Shown here one piece after another: positions 6,870-13,276 of a stretch of 20,115 nucleotides of DNA. Below the pieces are notes generated by a model. That model saw only the letters and a list, made by a program, of their open reading frames with translations, ran no database searches and was not told the origin of the DNA. The stretch's first letter is position 1. Each line of letters begins with the position of its first letter. This DNA is from an uncultured Clostridia bacterium (GTDB taxonomy: Bacteria; Bacillota_A; Clostridia; Oscillospirales; Acutalibacteraceae), in NCBI GenBank assembly GCA_944380625.1, contig CALWIE010000176.1:1-20115 (forward strand), in the 5' to 3' direction. The position numbers were made by a program, and so were the translations under genes.

Positions 6870-7001
6870 TTAGGACTGTTTCCGGGAAGTGACTTTCGTC
6901 AGCAGGTACACCAGCAGGGCGATGACGACGATCACCACGAAGATGCCCAGCATCCCTTTGCCCATGATGCCTAGGGCTTCCATAACGACATCTGTATTCA
7001 T
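6870..7001 (-). CDS. OadG/gamma-like small subunit of a Na+-pumping decarboxylase
   Basis: This 43-residue protein starts MNTDVVMEALGIMGKGMLGIF, has one hydrophobic helix (about residues 17-35) and a short basic tail ending KQS. The LGIMGKGMLGIFVV pattern is that of OAD_gamma proteins, the small membrane subunits (OadG, MmdE, GcdD types) that hold the soluble carboxyltransferase against the beta subunit. It lacks the long hydrophilic C-terminal extension of full OadG, so it resembles the minimal epsilon/delta-type subunits. AAGGAG lies 11 nt before the ATG. It is downstream of the beta subunit on the same strand, across a 368-bp repeat-bearing spacer, and ends at a strong terminator. Position and motif agree, which raises confidence despite the short length. 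Confidence 0.78.
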   Translation of the reverse strand: MNTDVVMEALGIMGKGMLGIFVVIVVIALLVYLLTKVTSRKQS

Positions 7002-7074
7002 AAAAATGCTTTCTCCTTCCCGCGCGTGGGCGCGACTTGATGGAAAACCGATGGTTGTTTGTTCGACGGCGCCG

Positions 7075-7179
7075 GGAAAACCGAATACGTAAAGTATTGA
7101 GGAATCCCTCCCGGCGGACAGGCCTTTCCTTGAGAGAAGCTCGCCCCTTTTACGCCTCCGGCGGAAAAGGCAGCTCTTT
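7075..7179. repeat. 105-bp direct repeat, copy 1
   Basis: This is the first of two same-orientation copies, with a period of 144 bp. Positions 7108-7171 are 64 bp identical to 7252-7315, and the flanks differ at a few positions. It carries a small hairpin AATAC/GTATT (loop GTAAA) and a larger one, CCTTTT-x-CGCC/GGCG-x-AAAAGG, around 7145-7170. The sequence begins GGAAAACCGA, which also occurs alone at 7042-7051, perhaps a remnant of a third copy. Confidence 0.93.
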
Positions 7180-7218
7180 TCGCAAAATTACCCTGGGAGG
7201 ATTCCGGCGTTTTCCGAA

Positions 7219-7323
7219 GGAAAACCGAATACGGATGTATTCGAGGAATCTCTCCCGGCGGACAGGCCTTTCCTTGAGAGAAGCTCGCCCCTTTTACGCC
7301 TCCGGCGGAAAAGGCGGCTCTTT
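7219..7323. repeat. 105-bp direct repeat, copy 2
   Basis: This is the second copy of the element. Its small hairpin is changed but kept and strengthened: CGAATAC/GTATTCG with loop GGAT. The left border forms a 7-bp hairpin GTTTTCC-GAA-GGAAAAC (7209-7225). The right end forms GGCTCT-TTC-AGAGCC (7316-7330). The rest of the 7002-7369 spacer shows no convincing gene or promoter. Confidence 0.93.
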
Positions 7324-7343
7324 CAGAGCCGAGAGCTTCTCTG

Positions 7344-7369
7344 GGTGAACATCCTCCAGGATGTTCACC
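7344..7369 (-). other. 12-bp perfect hairpin immediately after the beta-subunit stop
   Basis: GGTGAACATCCT pairs perfectly with AGGATGTTCACC, with a 2-nt CC centre, beginning 1 nt after the TAA codon. No T-tract follows on the minus strand (CCAGAGAAG comes next), so it is more like an mRNA 3'-end stabiliser or processing site than a classical terminator. It could set the beta:gamma expression ratio. Confidence 0.7.
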
Positions 7370-8497
7370 TTACATAAAGAACCCAAGCACGATGCCGCCG
7401 GCCACTGCGGAGGCGATCTGGCCGGAGACATTGGCGCCCACGGCGTGCATCAGCAGGTGGTTCTGGTTGTTGGCGGCAATGCCCATCTTCTCAACAATCC
7501 GGGCAGACATGGGGAACGCGGAGATACCGGCGGCGCCCACCATGGGGTTAATCTTGGTGGGGCTGAAGATGTTCAGGATCTTGGCGAACACAACGCCCGC
7601 CACGGTGTCGAACACGAAGGCCACCAGGCCCAGGGCCATGATCATGATGGTCTGGAGCTTGACGAACTCCTCGGCCCGCATGGAGAAGGCAATGGTGATG
7701 CCCAGCAGCAGGGTGACCAGGTTGGCCAGGTCGTTCTGGGCGGTCTCAGAGAGACGGTTGAGGACGCCGCACTCCCGGATCAGGTTGCCGAACATCAGGA
7801 AGCCCACCAGGGAGACAGAGGCGGGAGCCACCAGGCCGGCCACGAAGGTGACCATGATGGGGAACAGGATGCGGGTGGTCTTGGTGACGGAATTGGGGCG
7901 GTACTCCATCTTGATGGCCCGCTCCTTCTGGGTGGTCACCAGCTTGATGGCTGCGGGCTGGATGATGGGCACCAGGGCCATGTAAGAGTAGGCGGCCACG
8001 GCGATGGGCCCAATGTAATTGGACTTGAGCACCTGGCTTACCAGGATGGAGGTGGGGCCGTCTGCGGCGCCGATGATGCCGATGGAGGCGGCGTCCTTGA
8101 TGTCGAAGCCAAGGAGGGCGGCCAGCACGATGGTGAGGAAAATGCCGAACTGGGCGGCGGCGCCAAAGAGGAACATCTTCGGGTTGGAGAGCAGGGGGCC
8201 GAAGTCGATCATGGCGCCAATGCCGATGAACAGCAAGAGGGGGAACGCCTCAGAGGTGGAGATGCCCACCTCGAACAGCCACTGGATAATGCCGTGGGTC
8301 TCCCCGGCGCCCTCCATCATCTGGTTGAGCACGCCAGAGCTGGGCAGGTTCACCAGGATGGCGCCAAAACCCATGGGCAGCAGCAGCGTGGGCTCGTACT
8401 CTTTTTTGATGGCCAGCCAGATGAGCACCGCGCCCACCACATACATGACCGCCTGCTGCCAGGTGATGGATAGCAGGCCTTCCCACAAGAATTCCAT
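7370..8497 (-). CDS. Na+-translocating decarboxylase, beta subunit (OadB/GcdB/MmdB family)
   Basis: This 375-residue polytopic membrane protein moves Na+ outward, driven by decarboxylation of carboxybiotin. The family signature GIIGAADGPTSI is at residues 140-151, with Asp146 matching the essential intramembrane Asp of OadB. Other family segments are LLLPMGFGAILVNLP near 38-52, FPLLLFIGIGAMIDFGPLL near 85-103, LVGFLMFGNLIRECGV, VGAAGISAFPMSARIV and the closing NHLLMHAVGANVSGQIASAVAGG. The catalytic alpha subunit and a biotin carrier are not adjacent, so the substrate (oxaloacetate, glutaconyl-CoA or methylmalonyl-CoA) cannot be told. I prefer ATG 8497; ATG 8509 sits directly on the AAGGAAGG site and would add four residues (MKKT). 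A promoter, a riboswitch-like leader and an overlapping terminator precede it. Confidence 0.95.
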   Translation of the reverse strand: MEFLWEGLLSITWQQAVMYVVGAVLIWLAIKKEYEPTLLLPMGFGAILVNLPSSGVLNQMMEGAGETHGIIQWLFEVGISTSEAFPLLLFIGIGAMIDFGPLLSNPKMFLFGAAAQFGIFLTIVLAALLGFDIKDAASIGIIGAADGPTSILVSQVLKSNYIGPIAVAAYSYMALVPIIQPAAIKLVTTQKERAIKMEYRPNSVTKTTRILFPIMVTFVAGLVAPASVSLVGFLMFGNLIRECGVLNRLSETAQNDLANLVTLLLGITIAFSMRAEEFVKLQTIMIMALGLVAFVFDTVAGVVFAKILNIFSPTKINPMVGAAGISAFPMSARIVEKMGIAANNQNHLLMHAVGANVSGQIASAVAGGIVLGFFM

Positions 8498-8550
8498 TGT
8501 TTTTTTCATCCTTCCTTTTTTAACAATTCTCTCCCGCTTATGGGGGATAT

Positions 8551-8583
8551 AAAAAGAGACCCATGCCGGCACAGCACAGGTCT
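8551..8583 (-). terminator. Riboswitch expression-platform terminator
   Basis: On the minus strand, AGACCTGTGC (8574-8583) pairs with GCATGGGTCT (8557-8566): ten continuous pairs including two G-U, with a 7-nt loop, followed by CTTTTTATA. The 5' arm contains part of the conserved CAAGACC and part of the P1 3' strand of the aptamer, so the two folds exclude each other. Confidence 0.85.
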
Positions 8584-8678
8584 TGTCATTTCAAGCTAAA
8601 CCAGGGTGCGGGAGCACCCAAGATGTTGACTTAGCTGCACAGGGAAACCCCATGCCGACTACTCCCCCAATTCGCTGC
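8551..8678 (-). ncRNA. yybP-ykoY-type (Mn2+) riboswitch
   Basis: Read on the minus strand, this leader carries all the hallmark elements of the yybP-ykoY aptamer in order. They are GGGGGAGTAG (8659-8668), a GC hairpin (8637-8657), helix AGCTAA/TTAGCT (8631-8636 with 8594-8599) enclosing GTCAACAT (8623-8630), an inner GGGTGC/GCACCC hairpin (8604-8619), and CAAGACC (8579-8585) on the 3' side. Short P1 pairing CAGC/GCTG (8674-8677 with 8572-8575) closes it. Known members bind Mn2+ and turn on exporters such as mntP. Transcription should start near 8673-8678, right at the aptamer. The terminator that follows shares bases with P1 and CAAGACC, so ligand binding should switch transcription on. Ligand identity here is inferred from homology of motifs. 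Confidence 0.87.
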
Positions 8679-8679
8679 T

Positions 8680-8708
8680 AGTGTACCATGTTTCCCGGGG
8701 CCTGTCAA
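8680..8708 (-). promoter_or_regulatory. Promoter of the riboswitch / Na+-pump unit
   Basis: On the minus strand, a consensus TTGACA (8703-8708), 17 nt, TACACT (8680-8685). It places the transcript start within a few bases of the aptamer. Confidence 0.9.
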
Positions 8709-8747
8709 GGGCCGGAAAGCCCCCTTCCCCACCCCGCCGTTCACGAT

Positions 8748-8827
8748 ATTTTAAGAAAACTCTCAAAAATACTTCAAAGGGATTTCACATTTATTGGGTA
8801 TCCTAACATTGCGGCCGAAAAGGCCGC
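8748..8827 (-). promoter_or_regulatory. Possible second upstream promoter and GC hairpin
   Basis: The rest of the gap upstream of the riboswitch promoter is AT-rich. On minus it contains TTGAAG (8772-8777), 18 nt, TAAAAT (8748-8753), a weaker promoter candidate pointing the same way. Further upstream, GCGGCC-GAAAA-GGCCGC (8811-8827) is a perfect 6-bp hairpin without a T-tract. I see no gene here. Confidence 0.3.
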
Positions 8828-8882
8828 GGATTCACTAAATCCTCATCTATATCCTCATTTTTCTCCTTACTTCCTCTTATGA

Positions 8883-8923
8883 AACAGGAAGGGCCGCCTC
8901 CTAAAGAGACGGCCTTTCCTGTT
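8883..8923. terminator. Terminator of the acetyltransferase gene
   Basis: AACAGGAAGGGCCG (8883-8896) pairs with CGGCCTTTCCTGTT (8910-8923) with one G-U, loop of 13 nt. The T-tract is short on minus (TTTC) and better on plus (TTTTCCTCTTT), but no plus-strand gene ends here. Confidence 0.75.
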
Positions 8924-8961
8924 TTCCTCTTTCCCGCCCCCGGCCCGGCGGGAGAGGCCTC

Positions 8962-9612
8962 TTACTTGCCGTACTCCGGCACGATGTACTCCGCCAGGAT
9001 CTCCGGCTTGTGCTTCATGCTGTCGGCGTCGGTGATCTCCCGGATGACCCGGCAGGGGTTCCCCGCCGCAAAGGAGCGGGGCGGGACATCCCGGGTGACC
9101 ACAGCCCCTGCGCCGATGACGCAGCCGTCCCCGATGGTGACCCCGGGGCACACCACCACGTTGGCCCCCAGCCAGCAGTCGTTGCCGATGTGCACAGGCT
9201 TGGCCCAGCACAGGTGGGCGTCCTTCCCTTCGGGGGACTTCAGCGCCCGGCGCTCTTCGGGCACCATGGGGTGCACCGGGGTGACGATGGTCACGTTGGG
9301 GCCGAAGTTGCAGTCGTCCCCAATGGTCACTTCGCCGTCGTCCTGGACGGTGAAGTTGAAGTTGGCGAAAAAGCGCTTGCCGATCTTGGTGTGCTTCCCG
9401 TAGTGGAAGGCAATGGGCCCTTGGATGCGGAGCCCCTCCCCCATCTCCCCCAGGATCTCCCGGAGGATCTGCTCCCGCTTTTCAAACTCCTCCTCGTGGG
9501 TCTGGTTGTAGTCCACGTTCAGGTTGTGGGTCTTGCGCTTGATGGCCACCAGCTCCGGGTCGCCAGGGCTGAACACGATCCCTTTAAAAATACGTTCTTC
9601 TTCTTTTACCAT
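8962..9612 (-). CDS. Maltose/galactoside O-acetyltransferase (LacA/Maa family)
   Basis: This 216-residue protein belongs to the left-handed beta-helix hexapeptide-repeat acetyltransferases, which move acetyl from acetyl-CoA to a sugar hydroxyl. The N-terminal Mac domain reaches about residue 55 (VFSPGDPELVAIKRKTHNL, REQILREILGEMG). Hexapeptide repeats run from about residue 60 to 195 (VTIGDDCNFGPNVTI, VHIGNDCWLGANVVV, VTIGDGCVIGAGAVV). The catalytic His is probably His114 in TPVHP, aligned with LacA His115. SFAAGNPCRVIREI is the usual C-terminal CoA-side motif. The RBS (AAAGGCGGC) is weak and about 10 nt from ATG 9612. The gene is divergent from the TetR regulator at 9782, which may control it. 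Confidence 0.92.
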   Translation of the reverse strand: MVKEEERIFKGIVFSPGDPELVAIKRKTHNLNVDYNQTHEEEFEKREQILREILGEMGEGLRIQGPIAFHYGKHTKIGKRFFANFNFTVQDDGEVTIGDDCNFGPNVTIVTPVHPMVPEERRALKSPEGKDAHLCWAKPVHIGNDCWLGANVVVCPGVTIGDGCVIGAGAVVTRDVPPRSFAAGNPCRVIREITDADSMKHKPEILAEYIVPEYGK

Positions 9613-9648
9613 GGCAGGAAGCCGCCTTTCCCTTTAAATTTCAAGGGC

Positions 9649-9677
9649 AGTATAGCACCCTTTCCCTCCCGGCGCAA
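9649..9677 (-). promoter_or_regulatory. Acetyltransferase promoter
   Basis: On the minus strand, TTGCGC (9672-9677), 17 nt, TATACT (9649-9654). Confidence 0.65.
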
Positions 9678-9700
9678 GAGGCCCCGGAAGAAAACGGCCG

Positions 9701-9729
9701 TTGCGCTTTTTTGCGGGGTATACTATAAT
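9701..9729 (+). promoter_or_regulatory. TetR gene promoter
   Basis: TTGCGC (9701-9706), 17 nt, TATAAT (9724-9729). It uses the same -35 hexamer as the divergent acetyltransferase promoter 24 bp away. Confidence 0.75.
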
Positions 9730-9781
9730 GGAGAAAGTTTGGGAGAGACCATCCCGTTTTTATCCACAGGAGGACGCCGCC

Positions 9782-10372
9782 GTGAACAAGCCCCTCGAAA
9801 ACCGCCGCAGCCAGCGCACCGCCGCTCTTGTCCGCCGGGCCTTTACCGACCTGTTGGCGGAAAAGCCCATCCAGCGCATCACCGTGCGGGAGGTGTGCCA
9901 GAGGGCCGGCATCAACCGCAGCACCTTTTACGCCCACTACCAGGACATCTACGACCTGCGGGGGAAGATTGAGGAGGAAATGCTGGCGGATTTCCAACGG
10001 GTCCTGGCCCCTCTGCTGGGGCCCGAACCTCCCACCCCTTTGCAGGTCACCCGGGAGATCTACCGGTGCTTGCAGGAAAACGCCGACGTCTGCACGGTGA
10101 CCCTAGGGGAAAACGGGGACAAGGACTTCACCCTGCGCCTGCTCTCCCTGGGGAGGGAATCCTACCTGAAAGCCTATTCCCAGCACCTGCGCCAGGCCAC
10201 CCCCCGCCAGCTGGAATACTTTTACGCCTTTGTCAGCGGCGGCCACATGGAGCTTTTGCGCAAGTGGGTGGAGGAGGGCATGTCCACCCCAGTGGAGGAG
10301 ATGGCCCAGCTGGCGGAGAACCTGATGGCCTACGGCATGGATTTTCTGGAGGGAGGCCCGCCGGCAGGCTGA
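9782..10372 (+). CDS. TetR/AcrR-family transcriptional regulator
   Basis: This 196-residue regulator has an N-terminal helix-turn-helix at about residues 10-57 (RTAALVRRAFTDLLAEKP, ITVREVCQRAGINRSTFYAHY, DIYDL), the classic TetR recognition pattern. The C-terminal ligand/dimer domain is all-helical and resembles that of DhaS-like and TetR_C_33 regulators. The start is GTG 9782, with ACAGGAGG 8 nt upstream; the open frame continues to 9701 but that part holds the promoter. It is divergent from the O-acetyltransferase and 60 bp upstream of an M3 peptidase on the same strand. Likely targets are one or both neighbours and itself; the effector is unknown. Confidence 0.93.
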   Translation: MNKPLENRRSQRTAALVRRAFTDLLAEKPIQRITVREVCQRAGINRSTFYAHYQDIYDLRGKIEEEMLADFQRVLAPLLGPEPPTPLQVTREIYRCLQENADVCTVTLGENGDKDFTLRLLSLGRESYLKAYSQHLRQATPRQLEYFYAFVSGGHMELLRKWVEEGMSTPVEEMAQLAENLMAYGMDFLEGGPPAG

Positions 10373-10432
10373 GACGCCCCCCTTTTTTCTCCCAACACCA
10401 TTTTGCCGCCCTGCGGGAAAGGAAGTCTACCT

Positions 10433-12130
10433 ATGAAATTTTCTGAAATGCCATACACCCGGCCGGATTACAACGCTGCCGCCAAGGAGCTGGAGGGCCT
10501 GACCGCCCGCCTGCGGGACGCTGCCAGCGCCCAGGAGCAAGAGGCCCTTTACAGGGAATATGAGACGCTGCTCGCCCACTTGAACACCCAGGCCACCCTG
10601 TGTGAGATCCGCCACACCGTGGACACCCGGGACGCCTTTTACGAGGCGGAGCAGGCCTACAACGACGAGCAGGCCCCCCTGCTGGAGGAAAAGCTCCAGC
10701 CCTTCCGCCAGGCGCTGCTGGCTTCCCCCTACCGGGCGGAGCTGGAGGAGAGCCTGGGCAAGCTGCTGTTTACAAACATGGAGCTGGAGGAAAAGGCCTT
10801 CTCCCCGGAGATCGTCCCCTTGATGCAGGAGGAGAACCGACTGGCGAACGAATACCAGAAACTGTACGCGAGCGCCAAGATCCCCTTTATGGGCAAGACC
10901 GTCACCGTGGCCCAGCTGGGCCCCTACAAGGAGAGCGCCGACCGGGCCACCCGGCGGGCCGCCCTGGAGGCCGAGGGCTCCTTCTTCGATGAGAACCGGG
11001 AGCAGTTCGACGAGCTCTTCGACAAGCTGGTGCAAAACCGCACCGCCCAGGCCAAGGCCCTGGGGTTTGACACCTTTGTGGAGCTGGGAGCCATCCGCCG
11101 GCAGCGCAACTGCTACACCCCCGCCGGCGTGGCCGCCTTCCGGGACCAGGCGGTGCGGGATTTGGTGCCCCTGACGGTGAAGATCAAGGAGCGCCAGGCC
11201 AAGCGCCTGGGGATTGCCTGGGACGATTTCACCTTTGCGGACAACGCCCTGGGCTTTAAGGACGGCTCCGCCACTCCGGAGGGCACCCCCGAGGAGATCC
11301 TGGCGGCGGGGAAGAAGATGTACGGGGAGCTCTCCCCCGAGACCCGGGACTTTATCCACCTGATGTTTGAAAACGACCTGTTCGACGTGCTGGCAAAGGA
11401 CGGCAAGGCCCCCGGCGGCTACTGCACCAGCCTGGTGGATTACGGCTGCCCCTTTATCTTCTCCAACTTCAACGGCACCTCTGGGGACGTGGACGTGCTC
11501 ACCCACGAGGCGGGCCACGCCTTCGCGGACTTTATCGCCAGCCGCAACGTGCCCACCCACGCCCTGCGCTGCCCCACCATGGAGGGCGCCGAGACCCACT
11601 CCATGAGCATGGAATTCCTCACCGCCCCCTGGCACCACCTGTTCTTTGGCGGGCAGACGGACAAGTACGAGCTTTCCCACGCCGAGGACGCTTTGCTGTT
11701 CATCCCCTACGGGTGCCTGGTGGACCACTTCCAGGAGGAGGTCTACCTCCACCCGGAGATGACCCCTGAGGAGCGCAACCAGAAGTGGCTGGAGCTGGAG
11801 GCCCGCTACCGGCCCTACATCAACTTTGACGGGCTGCCCTTCTACGGCCGGGGCGCCGGCTGGCAGCGGCAGCTGCACATCTACCTGTACCCCTTCTACT
11901 ACATCGACTATTCCCTGGCCCAGGTGATGAGTTTGCAGTTCTACGCCCTCTCTCTGGAAAACTGGGAAAAGGCCTGGGAGAAATACATGGCCTTTGTAAA
12001 CCAGGGCGGCACCAAGACCTTTGTGGACCTTGCCCACTCCGTGGGCCTGCGCTCCCCCCTGGACGAGGGGTGCGTCAAGGCTGTGTGCGGGGCCGCTTTC
12101 CAGTGGACCCAGGAGCACCTGGTGGAGTGA
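10433..12130 (+). CDS. M3 family oligoendopeptidase (PepF-like)
   Basis: This 565-residue cytoplasmic zinc peptidase cleaves short oligopeptides. The HExxH zinc site is HEAGH at residues 358-362 (Glu359 catalytic), with the third ligand probably Glu387 in GAETHSM, 29 residues after the first His, as in the family. The substrate-binding region YPFYYIDYSLAQV near residues 486-498 is also typical of M3 peptidases. The N-terminal 200 residues form the helical lobe. There is no signal peptide. The length is close to the 560-600 usual for this group. AAAGGAAG precedes the ATG by about 8 nt. It probably shares a transcript with the upstream TetR gene, since no terminator or promoter is evident in the 60-bp gap. 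Confidence 0.97.
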   Translation: MKFSEMPYTRPDYNAAAKELEGLTARLRDAASAQEQEALYREYETLLAHLNTQATLCEIRHTVDTRDAFYEAEQAYNDEQAPLLEEKLQPFRQALLASPYRAELEESLGKLLFTNMELEEKAFSPEIVPLMQEENRLANEYQKLYASAKIPFMGKTVTVAQLGPYKESADRATRRAALEAEGSFFDENREQFDELFDKLVQNRTAQAKALGFDTFVELGAIRRQRNCYTPAGVAAFRDQAVRDLVPLTVKIKERQAKRLGIAWDDFTFADNALGFKDGSATPEGTPEEILAAGKKMYGELSPETRDFIHLMFENDLFDVLAKDGKAPGGYCTSLVDYGCPFIFSNFNGTSGDVDVLTHEAGHAFADFIASRNVPTHALRCPTMEGAETHSMSMEFLTAPWHHLFFGGQTDKYELSHAEDALLFIPYGCLVDHFQEEVYLHPEMTPEERNQKWLELEARYRPYINFDGLPFYGRGAGWQRQLHIYLYPFYYIDYSLAQVMSLQFYALSLENWEKAWEKYMAFVNQGGTKTFVDLAHSVGLRSPLDEGCVKAVCGAAFQWTQEHLVE

Positions 12131-12142
12131 AAAAGGGGCGGG

Positions 12143-12198
12143 AGGCTTTTGCCAGGCGAAAAAGTCCACAATATTTTTCAAAAAGCCTTTAATTTTTC
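12143..12198 (+). terminator. Possible terminator after the M3 peptidase
   Basis: AGGCTTTT (12143-12150) can pair with AAAAGCCT (12181-12188), enclosing GAAAAA/TTTTTC (12158-12163 with 12174-12179), followed by TTAATTTTT. The structure is AT-rich and long-looped, so only moderately convincing. Confidence 0.38.
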
Positions 12199-12216
12199 GG
12201 AAGCCTGTGCTATAAT
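12188..12216 (+). promoter_or_regulatory. Promoter of the first isomerase/epimerase
   Basis: TTTAAT (12188-12193), 17 nt, perfect TATAAT (12211-12216). The -35 is weak. A palindrome-like CCGAAAGCTTTTGG (12231-12244) lies downstream of the start site and could be an operator. Confidence 0.5.
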
Positions 12217-12263
12217 CCAGGCAAACGAGACCGAAAGCTTTTGGGAAAGGACGGCGTTGCTAC

Positions 12264-13124
12264 ATGGCACTGAAAGTTGGCATTTAGCTCTACTCTGTGC
12301 GGGACGAAATGGCGAAAGACCCCATCGAGGCCATCCGGAAAGTGGCGGAGATCGGCTACAAGAACCTGGAGGTGGCCAACTCCCGGGCAGACCAGGACCC
12401 CGGCGTGGGCTTTGACGTGCCTGCGGACAAGCTCTTGGAGATTTTGGGCGGCTTTGGGGCCCGGGTGGTCAGCAGCCACATCCGTCCCATCGACAAGAAG
12501 ACCCTGCCGGCCATCATCGAGTACCACCACAAAATCGGCAACCGCTACATCGGCCAGTCTGTGGATTTCTTCCCGGACTACGACACCCTGCTCAAGCGCT
12601 GCGAGTACTACAACCAGGTGGGCAAGGCCCTGGCCCCTTACGGCATGAAGTTCCTGTACCACAACCACTACCAGGAGTTCCAGAAGTTCCAGGACAAGTA
12701 CGTGCTCTACCACATTATGGAGAACACCGACCCCGCCTATGTGGACTTTGAGCTGGACACCTTCTGGGCCATGCGGGGCGGCGCGGACCCCCTGGAGGTC
12801 ATCCGGAACCTGGGCGGCCGCATGAAGCTGGTCCACCAGAAGGACTTCTCCAAGACCACGGACTCCCCGGTGAACCTGTGGACGGTCAAGGACCCCCAAA
12901 AGCCCATTGCCTCTTTCGAGGACTTCGGCGGCGGCTTTGACCCCAAGGACTTCTGCGAGGTGGGCACCGGCACCATGCCCATCCAGGACATTCTGGACGC
13001 GGCAAACGCCGTGGGCGCCGACTTTGTGATTTTGGAGCAGGATTTCACCCAGCTCTCCCCCCTGGAGAGCGTCAAGCTCAGCATGGAGAGCTTCCGCAAG
13101 TACAACGGGATTGAATGGGAATAA
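12264..13124 (+). CDS. Sugar phosphate isomerase/epimerase (TIM barrel) with in-frame TAG at codon 8
   Basis: From ATG 12264 the reading frame encodes MALKVGI, a TAG codon (12285-12287), then LYSVRDEMAKDP and 279 further residues without a break. The family begins with a K(V/I)GLQLYSVRD strand, so the TAG stands where Gln (CAG) is expected. The rest is an intact xylose-isomerase-like TIM barrel of the IolE/YcjR kind. Metal-site segments are YHNHYQEF near 130, VDFELDTFWAMRGGADP near 160, KLVHQKDF near 190, EVGTGTMPI near 232 and FVILEQDF near 253. If TAG stops translation, reinitiation at GTG 12297 or ATG 12309 would drop the first beta strand. Either value suggests amber readthrough, a recent mutation or a base-call error. 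The substrate is unknown. A promoter and a strong terminator bound the gene. Confidence 0.85.
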
Positions 13125-13146
13125 AAGGACCCCCCTCCTTATAAAG

Positions 13147-13190
13147 GCCCGCCTCTCAGGACGCCATTTCCTGGAGGCGGGCTTTTTCTC
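13147..13190 (+). terminator. Terminator of the first isomerase/epimerase
   Basis: GCCCGCCTC (13147-13155) pairs with GAGGCGGGC (13174-13182), with inner CAGG/CCTG pairing, followed by TTTTTCTC. Confidence 0.93.
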
Positions 13191-13199
13191 TCCCCTCTC

Positions 13200-13232
13200 T
13201 TGCAAAACCGGGGGATTTAGGCTATCATAGCC
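13200..13232 (+). promoter_or_regulatory. Flavin reductase promoter with palindrome over the -10
   Basis: TTGCAA (13200-13205), 17 nt, TATCAT (13223-13228). The -10 sits inside GGCTATCATAGCC (13220-13232), a perfect inverted repeat around one central base, a likely operator. Confidence 0.6.
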
Positions 13233-13276
13233 TCAGGGAAAACTCGTTATTTTTTACACAGGAAAGGATGGTCGCA

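Noticed and set aside
7037..7348. A 103-residue plus-strand open frame with an internal repeat (SRRTGLSLREARPFY twice)
   Set aside because: The repeat in the peptide only mirrors the 144-bp DNA repeat, whose period is a multiple of three. There is no ribosome site or promoter, and the small hairpin changes between copies preserve pairing rather than protein.
9619..9729. A shared operator between the divergent acetyltransferase and TetR promoters
   Set aside because: Both promoters have TTGCGC at -35, but no clear inverted repeat typical of a TetR operator is visible between them.
10427..12181. A 584-residue antisense open frame opposite the M3 peptidase
   Set aside because: The opposite frame holds an intact HEAGH peptidase. 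This frame is Gly/Val/Gln-rich with no motif and is a codon-bias artefact.
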